Position numbers and translations under genes: made by a program. 64,000 nucleotides of DNA from Lentinula raphanica (taxonomy: Eukaryota; Basidiomycota; Agaricomycetes; Agaricales; Omphalotaceae), in contig JANVFP010000001.1 of NCBI GenBank assembly GCA_027919835.1, forward strand, positions 1,302,001-1,366,000. Direction: 5' to 3'. Each line of letters begins with the position of its first letter. Positions within the stretch are counted from its first letter, which is position 1. The notes under the pieces are model-generated. The model was not told where the DNA came from. It did no database searches and was given only the letters and a program-made list of their open reading frames with translations. This document shows positions 55,120 through 64,000 of this stretch, piece after piece.

Positions 55120-55891
55120 GTTCGTGAGGATTGAAGGTGCTTCAGTTACTCTTCGAATTGTGGAATTGCAAAATCTCAAGCAGTATAAATACTACGAGCC
55201 CTTTCATTGCGTTGACTCAGATCCGCTATGAACGCTGTTCGAAAGAGAAAATCAATGATAGAAGTAATATTCTACGACATATTCATGTATCAATAAACAG
55301 CGAAGGTGTTGTTTCGATACATTCGATCCCAGCCGCAAATGCCCCAAATTCGCATTCGTGCGGTCAGCATCATGAATGTTTCCAATGACTCAGATCGACT
55401 TTCGAAATTACGAGGGGTTTCAAAGCCAGATTCAAACTATGACTCTTAGGCAGACTCGCAATCTTGCGGGCAGCAAGTATGTTGTTCATCATATGCCAAT
55501 GACTCAGTTTGACTTTCGCAATAGCTTTTCAAAGTCAGAGATCCAAATCATAAGTCTTAGGACTGCCTCTGCGAAATCTTCGGTGAAGGCTAGGTAGAAT
55601 ACCTAAGTTTGAACTTCAACTTCGACAAAAAGCATGATCTAGCATATATAGCACGACTAGTTCGGAAAGAGATGATTCATCTATAGATAGTGACCGATTG
55701 GGCGCCTGATTGCTTGTTATAAACATTTACGCCAACTTTCGCCCAGAGCCGAGTCACAGAGAAGGCGAAGGAAAAACTAGTTATTCTTTACATACAGCGG
55801 TTATTATACAGGGTACTACAAGCTCTTCTTAACCAAATATTCTTGAACATATACCTAGAGTAAAGATATCCCATTCCTGAACCTGTCTCTA
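55120..55891. other. Intergenic region with a diverged tandem duplication
   Basis: 770 bp between two minus-strand genes. Segments 55384-55460 and 55496-55580 are diverged copies of each other (CAATGACTCAG ... CTCTTAGG ... CGCAATCTT), about 112 bp apart. No gene seen. Confidence 0.5.
55384..55580. repeat. Two-copy tandem duplication, period about 112 bp
   Basis: Both copies share AATGACTCAG, GACTTTCG, TTTCAAAG, TAGTCTTAGG-type words and a final GC(G)AAATCTT/GCAATCTT. Diverged enough to be old. Confidence 0.55.
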
Positions 55892-58800
55892 TTACGAGGA
55901 GATACTGTCAGCAACCTTTTTCTTGATAATCTCTACAACTTCGGGCTCTGCGACAGTGGAAAGATCACCGAGTTGATCACCTTCGCCAGCTACGATTTTG
56001 CGAAGGATACGGCGGATGATCTAATGAACATTGAATGAGTATCAGACGTCAAACATGAATGAAGATGAATTGGTTGTGTCGATGATGAAGGAACAGTTCA
56101 AGAAGAATCAAAGGAAGAAGATGGGGATTGATGAACGAAGAAAGTAATAATATACGAATCTTACCTTCCCGCTCCTGGTCTTTGGTAGATCAGCAACAAT
56201 AAATATCCTCTTGGGTGCCGCGAACGGTCCAATGATCTTTCGGACCTGGAGAACGAGCTCTTTGACAAGCGCGGGCTCAGTTGCGGGGTCATAAGAAAAT
56301 TCACTTTGCGAACACGTTCAAGTTAGTATTCTTGCAGTACAATGTATATAAGAAAGGGACTTACGGTTTCATCGTGACAAACGCGTTCACAGCCTGTCCA
56401 GTCATCTCATCCGCTGTTCCAATCACAGCAGTTTCCGCCACCCCGTTGTGCATAAGCAGGGCAGACTCGACTTCTGCCGTAGACATACGATGTCCAGAGA
56501 CATTGATGACCTGGGAGAGGCATCAGAGGTGTCAGAATGCGTGGACAGAATCATGATACGAGTCATACATCATCTACTCTCCCCTTGATCCAGATGTATC
56601 CATGTTCGTCGCGGCCAGCTCCGTCACCAGTGAAGTAGTACCCTGGGTAAGGTCTGAGGTAGGTATCGACGAATCTTTTGTAAGGGAAAGTAAGGTCAGC
56701 ATGACTTCAAAGAGGACATGTTGAATCCACTCTTACCGTTTATGGTCACCCCAAATAGTCCTAGCAATCGAGGGCCAGGGCTTTTTGATACATAAGACAC
56801 CTTCAATATTATCACCCTCCAACGCCTGAACAATCAATCATCTTTCAATACGAGCGCTAAATGAACACAAAAGATCATAGCACAAACCTTCCCGCTCATT
56901 GAATCAACAATCTCAGTTTCAATACCAAAGAAGGGCACTGTCGCCGATCCAGGCTTGGTCTCGATGGCTCCAGGAAGAGGTGTAACGATGATAGAACCGG
57001 TTTCGGTTTGCCAGAAAGTATCGACAATCGCGCATTCGCCTTTGCCGACGTGTTCGTTGAACCAGTTCCAAGCTTCGGGATTGATTGGCTCGCCGACGGA
57101 ACCGAGGACTCGGAGGGAGGAGAGGTCGTGCTCTTGGACGTGTTGGTGGCCTGAGTATGGTTCAGTATCGTGAGGGGTAGGATAGTGTATCATGGAGAAC
57201 CCACCCAGCTTCCTGAGCAATCTTACTGCTGTCGGTGAGGAATAGAATTGAGTAAGACCGTGCTTGGAGACAGTTTCCCAGTATCTTTTGTTAGCACGAA
57301 CAAGGGATACATGTAGGGGAGGTGGCATTAGAGAGGAGATGAAGCAGACACGGTAAGAAAAAGGTTCATGATAGAAGATGTAATCGAAACCTTACCGTGA
57401 AGGAGATGGGTACACAGGGGTACTTTCGAAGAACGTTGTCGTTGTCCCAAGCGAAAGCGGGCCATAGATGATGTACGTATGTCCTGTGATCCAACCGATA
57501 TCCGCCATGCAGGCAAACTTGTCTCCTGGGTGGACGTCGAAGACATATCTAAGATTCCAAAGGGGAGTGCGTTTGAATTACCGGGAGAGAAACATTGATC
57601 GATCAGCTTGGGATTCAGCGTGCGGCAGGACACACTTGGCACGTACTTGACAGTTAGCAAAGCTCCGAGTAGATAACCGCCGGTGGTGTGGAGGATTCCT
57701 TTGGGTTTACCGGTAGATCCAGAGGTCTGAACGAGGAAATTGAGAACATACAAAAACCTCATGGATCAGATTGCTCACGTATAAGATGAACAGTCCATCT
57801 TCACTGTTCATCACCTCAGGGGGACAGTACGAAGGAACCTGGGCAACGGCTTCGTGCCACCATACATCACGTCCAGGAGTGAAATGTTGCTCGGCGACGG
57901 TCTTAGAACCTGTACGGCTAAGAACGAGAACGTGCTTGACAGGGTTTGCTGTATGAAAATGAAAACCGAGAAGATATAAATGAGTTTGTGACAGAATCCT
58001 TACCATCTCCGCATTCCTTGAGAGCCTGGTCGGCGATAACCTTGGTGGCTACAGAACGGCCTCCTCGACGGCCTTCATCGGCGGTAATCAACACGGTCGA
58101 GCCACAATCAAGGATTCTAGATTAGATACCGAGTAAGATGTCAGTTATGTTTGGAAGATCCGAGCAAATCAAAGAACCGAAGAGAAACATATTGCCAGTC
58201 CGTCCCGCAAAAGCAAAACTGAATACTGACCTATCTCTCAAACTTTCTGCACTGAAACCTGCGAATACGGCGGAATGAATGGCGCCAATTCGTGCGCATG
58301 CGAGAAATGCGGCAGCGGCTTGCCATGTCATGGGAAGGTATATTGTCACCTATGATTCCATATGTAACATGTTACTTGCGCCGACATTTTGAAAGGTACA
58401 ACGAGAACGTACCGTGTCACCTTTCTTGACACCCATACCTTTCAATACATTGGCGACACGACATACTTCGTTCAACAGCATGCCATAGGTAATGTATTGG
58501 TGTTCACCGGGTTCGTCTGCCTCGTAGATGATAGCTGTTTGATCGGGATTCTTGAAGGCGTGACGGTCAACACAGTTGTAGCAAGCATTAAGGGCACCAT
58601 CGGGAAACCAGGTGATAGGCAAGGTAGAGGGAGGAGCTATTGAGATAGGATTAATCATAGGAACGAAAAGGGTGTGACACGATGCGGCTTACTTGGGTTA
58701 TCCTCTTTCAATTCTTCTGCGGAAGGGAAGCTACCTGTGCGGACGATACTGAAATCCTTAATCCATGTGAGGTTATCCCGAGCTTGCTGAGCCCACCACG

Positions 58801-59060
58801 CATCTGAATGCGGGCCAACAGTGTCACTATGAGCTGCCTTGTAAGCTTCAATGTCTGGTCCAATATGAGCTGGATAGGAAGAGCTGTTAATCGATGGATG
58901 AGCTATAAACGATCTGTATGGACAAACATTTATCGGGGACAGGATGAATGTGCTTGTGAGGATTGGTAGCGGTGGTAAGCCTGCGACCAGGAGCATGCAT
59001 TGGAATCCCTTGAGAATCATGTCGTGCGGGTCCAGGAATTTTGCTTGCAGCAGCAGCCAT
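55892..59060 (-). CDS. ACS1: Acetyl-CoA synthetase (acetate-CoA ligase)
   Basis: Fifteen exons (59060-58928, 58869-58693, 58636-58413, 58349-58231, 58116-58004, 57948-57779, 57726-57647, 57548-57396, 57284-57205, 57150-56888, 56825-56737, 56674-56569, 56510-56365, 56303-56165, 56020-55892) sum to 706 aa in frame. It activates acetate to acetyl-AMP and then acetyl-CoA, ATP-dependent. Motifs in order: [12 protein letters not shown] (CoA/AMP region), P-loop [10 protein letters not shown] (313-322), [48 protein letters not shown] (about 545-565), [15 protein letters not shown] and the catalytic lysine motif RSGK-IIRR at 661-668. The lysine is present, so it looks active. The N-terminus is Ala/Pro-rich without a clear targeting peptide. 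Length is usual for fungal enzymes (about 650-670) plus a modest N-terminal extension. Confidence 0.96.
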
Positions 59061-59715
59061 GATGGTTCTTCGATGATGGTGATTCAATGACAAGGATCAG
59101 AGCGCATTTTATATAAATTTGACTTACCTTGTGTTGTAGATAAACTGACAAGTGAATTCCGGGTTACTTCGGTTCAACAACTCTGGTTTTCTTTCAAGCA
59201 CAAAACTACGCCGGTGATAAGGGAAAGGGGAGAAAGGAACGATTAAGAGTTGACAAATAAGAGGGTATTTAAGTGGTGGCTTTCAATTAAGAACAAGACG
59301 GGATCGTATGATCACCTGTTACCCGCTTATGAGGCCTATTCCGTTTTAGGAAGTCCGTGGAATGCGGGGTAAGGGCGCTAGACCTTTGCAAGCGGGGCTA
59401 GGCGGGGCTCCGATACCAAGCCAAGTGCGGGGAAACATGTTTTCACTTCAAAGACCTTCTCAACGTCGAGGTCAACGTCGTCGACGTTACTTCATCCCTA
59501 TCGAGGCTTGAAAATACGCACAAATCCGCTTTAGAGGCAAATTTATCACTTGCCGTTCGTGCCGCACGTTGAGCATTGAACCGGATCAATGGCCGGAGCT
59601 AAGATACCCCTAAACCTCCCTCAACTGAGTCAACTCTCACCTTCTGCGCTATCCACGGTGAGCAACTTTTTTGCGTTTCGATTTCTCTTCTAAAGCAATT
59701 TTCAAAGCTTCATTC
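59061..59715. other. Divergent promoter region between ACS and RhoGEF
   Basis: 650 bp. Includes an ATG at 59589 followed by 23 codons and a gtgagc donor at 59658; the acceptor TTCAAAG at 59701-59707 would then be out of frame with the downstream protein, so it is treated as a leader or upstream ORF of the RhoGEF gene. Confidence 0.45.
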
Positions 59716-62700
59716 ATGAATCTTTCACGTTCAAAGACATCACGAAGCAAGTCTCGCTCACCCGCTTTACCAATCTCTCAACCATCACCTCAATATTATC
59801 CACCATCTCATTACGCGGCAGCGGGCGGCTTTAGTTTACCAGTCGACGACCGTGTAGAACAACTTGATTCAAATTATTCAGGAGAACCCTCGTCCCAGGA
59901 CGCGTACTTTCCCGTTTCCTACCTTTCTTCAACGTCATCCGATCCATCTTCCTTTGACTCGAACGACAACCACCCAACTCAATCTCGCTCAAGAAAATCT
60001 TCCGTGGACAGCTTCAGAAAGAAGCGAGAAAGTCAAATTCATAACCTACCTCTTGTTGAAGCCCAGCTTCTACCTTCTCTACGCGATACCATCAACAAAA
60101 TGACTCGTCCTCCTTCACGAGTCGCTGCTTCCAGCAATTCAAACACGCCCACCATTACCCTTTCTCGCCAGACTGGATCAGAGGAATATACTAGTAGCGG
60201 CGGCAGCATCGACGCCTCGCCTTTTCCACCACCCTCGCCGAGATTAAAGCCTCCTTCGACTCGTATGCCGACAGCGGGTGAAGATCGACCCACAACACCA
60301 AGCCGAATTATGACTCCGAAATCAGGAAGCGCGTTAAAATCAGCCTTGAAAGCTCCTACCCCGAAAATATCTTCCTACGCTTCTCCCACACCCACGTCAG
60401 CGTCGAGTCCAGGTGGCGGAGCACTCAGATCAGTTCGGAGTCTTCTCCGTCGAAAGTCTTCATCTTCTACGGCAACGGCGTCGTCTGTTTCTGATGATCA
60501 AGCTGCTAAGGTATGCTTCATTCCATTATCTATGTCTCAACAGCTGATTCATCAAAATGCTTCTCTTTACAGGAAAACCACCTCACAAGTTCATCTTTTG
60601 ACGTTTCCAGACAAATCAATCCACGCAGTCGTTCGCGTACGGATCCTGGCACATTTGTCCCGGTTAAGGAGCAATCCAATATACTTTCAGCCCAATCCAA
60701 TCAATTTACAAGTTCGAAAATTCACCAAACGGCGCATACATCCCATATTCCTCGCTTTCGTGGGGTCGGTTCCACCTCAGGAAGTGCTAGACAGTTTGCC
60801 AAGAGTCATTATAACGCCGCGAATGCTAGTACGGACGAATCGGACCTCGAGTATCGCTATGAGGTTGAAGGACGAGATCGACGCAAGCTTACCGTGACAA
60901 ATGCGGTAGTCGTCCCGTCGTCGAGTTCCGAGAGTGAAGATGACCCATCATTCCACCTCCATTTCCATACGTCCAGTCATCCCCAAAGGCTTCCCGGTCG
61001 ACCAAAGCCTACTCAAGGCGCGGAAGGAAATATTGGCCTGGGATTGATGCTCATGGATAAGCGCGGCCTTCAACATGACGCAGTGCAGCATCAGGAAGAT
61101 TACAACGAGCACGAATCTGATCAAGTTCGAATCTACCACGAAGAACACCATTATGAACACGTCGGGGTTCATACGGATCCTCGTTCAGGCACCTACGCCG
61201 TGCCGCAGCGACAATCACGTTCATCCATGATGTCTTATCCTTCGGCAGGATCAATCTATAGCACGGACGACTCTGAGGAAACCGAGTTCTCGGACGCTTC
61301 CGGAAGCGGAAACGGAAGAGAATTTGCTTGCAGTAATGATCAATCCGTTAGTCTGAATGAGCTCGACCAGACGCACAGTAGACGGAAGGCCGCTCTGTTG
61401 GGGCTTGTACAGGGTTTGGATAACATGAGTATTCGATCTGAAGACAGTGCCAATCGCGCGATGGCTTATGCTGGGTTGGCTGCGGAGACGAGTAGCGGAA
61501 GGAGTATATTGTCTGAAGGGGAGAGTGATTATTGTGGGGAGAAGGGTTTGGCCGTTAGTGGATCTCTAGGAGAAGGCAATGGGCTCGACGACGGTCATCA
61601 GGAAAGCGCATCCGAATCTGACTATGAGTTTGAGGGTATCAGGGTTGCATCTGCGCCATCTACTCCTCGTACGCCTGCTGCACCCAGATTGGCGGAGCCT
61701 AATGTGGTAACCCCAAGCTCACGAGCAAGCCGATATGCAAGTCCTTCTCAATCGAACAGCGCATCATACACCAGAGGATCGCATAGGGACCCTAATCCGG
61801 AGCGTGTCCCCCTATCTAAATCTTCAAGACGGCAATCTTTACATCCATCCTCCGCTATCTCACCTTCTTTATCCCCCGTTCCTGCTGGTCGTTACAATCA
61901 TTTTTCACCATCGGCAAAGGACAAGGCTAAGATCCTTACAGAAAGTCCTCGCTCAAAGGCCAATATCAACGAGAAGGAACAAAGGGTCGTCTCCAAACGG
62001 AAGTCCTTTGTCAGGGATTCATCACCCTCTGCAGCAAATTACAGCTCTCCTTCTACTCCATCTTTACCTCCTCCTTCTCCAGCTACACCTTCCCATCGCC
62101 GACTGAGTCCTACGCCAAGTTCGACGGTCAAGCGAGAATCGTCCAATGCCTATGAATCGGTAGTATTAGCTAAACGGTCAATGGAAGCATTGGTACGAAC
62201 CCGTCAAGCTTTTGGTATTCCGCCTTCAGACTCCGACGCAATTTACCGCTCTCCTGCTCCCAACTATGATCAAAATCCAAATCAAGAGCATGATGATCAA
62301 AACGCCAACTCTACCACACTTCCTCCGGCAGACAGTGTATCTTCAGGTGTGGACGTTCAAGCGAGCCAGTGGGAACAAGTAGAGGATAACGAGCTAAGCG
62401 TTGGGGCAGAGAATCTGTTCAGGACTCTGAGTGAAGGTGGTCAGAGTAATGGTGAGGGGAGAGGACGTTCGCATCGGGGTCACGAAGAGAGAAGGGGTCA
62501 GAGATATGAACAACAACAACGACAGTACAACCTTGTCACGGCAGGGGATGTTCGTTCCGAACGAACTGACAAGTCCAAATCAAGAGAGCGTCGTCAGTCA
62601 CGGCGTCGTTCACGAACACCAACAGCACGGGCAACTTCAACACAACGGGCAACGGAGAAGGATAAGTTTGATAATCCATCTGTTCCCTCGTCATGGCGTT

Positions 62701-64000
62701 CTCTTGTCGGTCCTGAGAGATACAGGTCGTTCCTTGATAGTTATGGCGAGCTGGAACTCCAACGGCAAGAAGTCATCTGGGACTTACGTACAGCAGAGAC
62801 AGTGTTCGTCGACCGACTTTCGTGTGTTGTAAACCTCTTCATCATCCCCCTCCGAGTTCACGCCACCAAAACTTGGATATCCGGAGTTCCACTCGAGATC
62901 GCTAAAGTCCTAGATTGGCTGGAGGACATTATCAATCTACACACTCAGATTCGTGACATGTTGCAGTCGTTCCAAACACCAGAATCCCCGTTTGCGGGCT
63001 CCCAAACCAAGGGCCATGATGAAGTGGCGGTAGCATACGCCCTTTGTGCTTGCGTGCATAAGTTGGAGATCTATCAGCCGTATCTGGTGAAACTGTCTGG
63101 TGTCTTGGAGATGTTACATAGGTTGGTGAAGGATGGTGGAAGCGACTTCGGGGAGTTTGTGAGGATGCAGGAAAAATCGCAGGAATGTCGGATGAGCTTC
63201 GCGGATATGCTTCAGGAACCTGCGAACCGGATTGTGGCTTATCCTGCCCTCTTTAGGGTGAGTGTATTTCACTTTTGATCATGGAAAGTCGATGGCAAGG
63301 TGATTCTGGAATAGAAACTATTGGAGGTTACTCCTAAGAATCATGAAGAGTATCTACCGACGTTTATATTGGTCCATTCCGCAACGCTTGTGGTCAAGAC
63401 GCTTCAGACAGTCAAAGAAAGGGAAGAAGAATACGAACTCGTCAAGAGTATCTCTGAACGAATCGACGGTCTGCCTGCATCAACTGTTTTGGCGCGAAGG
63501 GATCGCCGATTACTATGTCAAGGGCAACTACTTTGTCTAAGTTCTGATCAATTTCTCTCCGGCAATTCAAGAGATTCAAAAGACTCAAGATGGTCCTCAA
63601 ACGCAAAACCAAGCGATCCTTCAAACAGGTCAAGTAGACTGGTAGATGCAATAAACGATTGGGACACAAGAAGATCAAGATCCGGATCCGTCAAGTCCAA
63701 TAACTCGTCTTCTACGGGCATATCGTTTCGTTCTGTGGAGACCAGTTCGCCGCCTCCGCCTCCTCAATTGACGGTCTTAGTGTTCTCGGATCTGATCGTG
63801 CTGGCTTCGCCTCGTTCGACTCTCAGAGATAATTCAAGTCATCAAGAGCAACAGAGTTTTGAAAGATGGACCCTTTGTGAAGATCTGGGTCTTGCAAGAG
63901 TTTTGGGAGTAGAGGAAGCGAATGACAATGGTCATGATTCAAATGGTACGTCGAAATGCTGCAGGGAATCGCATCTGGTTGATCGAATGATGCATCAGGA
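59716..64000 (+). CDS. Large RhoGEF (Dbl-homology, PH) protein, 3' end cut by window edge
   Basis: Exons 59716-60510, 60573-63257 and 63315 onward, still open at the edge (a donor gtacgt at 63946 may end exon 3). At least 1,370 residues. The first 950 or so residues are low complexity: Ser/Pro/Thr/Arg-rich with phospho-type motifs (RSKSRSP, TPSRIMTPKSGS, LRRKSSSS) and acidic segments. A DH domain begins near residue 975 (RYRSFLDSYGELELQRQEVIWDLRTAE), continues with KVLDWLEDIINLHTQIRDML and SFADMLQEPANRIVAYPALFRKLLE, and ends near 1220. A PH-like domain follows (RRDRRLLCQGQLLCLSS ... LTVLVFSDLIVLASP). It would load GTP onto Rho/Cdc42/Rac GTPases at the cortex, downstream of phosphorylation of the tail. 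The ATG at 59716 is the first in frame; an earlier reading begins with TTG. Confidence 0.85.

Noticed and set aside
19611..59060. Secondary-metabolite gene cluster (FMO, PhyH, AKR, esterase, ACS present)
   Set aside because: The oxidoreductases are far apart and separated by unrelated genes; no polyketide, peptide or terpene synthase is present.
59671..59715. RhoGEF start at 59671
   Set aside because: The codon is TTG, and the stretch looks like a leader intron; first in-frame ATG is 59716.

Overview
The window is nuclear DNA of a filamentous basidiomycete, most likely an Agaricomycete. Protein genes are split by many 49-115 nt GT-AG introns, and the content is typically fungal: fungalysin M36 protease, alanine-rich signal peptides, Ty1/copia elements, and VTT/TVP38-type membrane proteins with an N-terminal Thr-Pro/Ser-Pro motif. 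The genus cannot be told from the sequence. Exon structures were built by hand from splice consensus and frame; the multi-exon models whose total CDS length was summed divide by three (FMO, VTT1-4, AKR, acetyl-CoA synthetase, PhyH), and the fungalysin model is one base short.

Left third (1-22.3 kb): a truncated membrane protein gene; a small unknown gene; a conserved secreted protein; a protein with four repeats that resemble double-stranded-RNA-binding domains; a PhyH-type dioxygenase; then four head-to-tail paralogs of VTT-domain (SNARE-associated Golgi/Tvp38-like) membrane proteins on the minus strand whose exons 2-6 have identical lengths in all four copies. A roughly 2-kb gene-poor gap and a 12-exon flavin-containing monooxygenase follow.

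Middle (22.4-48.5 kb): a dispersed family of putatively secreted proteins that I do not recognise (here S1-S5 plus relics). All five share a short signal-peptide exon, one phase-0 intron, and one or two copies of a W-x2-F...S-G-[KQ] module in the mature protein. All five start codons are preceded, about 45-70 bp upstream, by the same promoter box (core CCGCTGGTCGyCTT). S1 is on the minus strand, S2-S5 on the plus strand. Some copies are decaying: S5 has a nonsense codon, S3 has a duplicated and frameshifted tail, and a relic lies downstream of S2. A single-pass membrane protein and a fungalysin gene with a one-base frameshift lie between S1 and S2. Between S2 and S3 sits a four-layer nest of mobile DNA: a 0.7-kb foldback element was hit by a Ty1/copia retrotransposon (322-bp LTRs, GAAAA duplication), which was itself hit by a 2.74-kb long-armed inverted-repeat element with an 8-bp duplication and by a 1.56-kb solo-LTR-like insertion. 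Mentally removing the last two leaves an uninterrupted 1,461-codon Gag-Pol frame, so the nesting is recent.

Right third (48.9-64 kb): housekeeping or accessory metabolism with no obvious clustering logic: an acidic/serine-rich probable nuclear protein, an aldo-keto reductase, an HSL-type alpha/beta hydrolase, a small secreted lectin-like protein, acetyl-CoA synthetase (15 exons), and a large RhoGEF (DH-PH) protein running off the right end.
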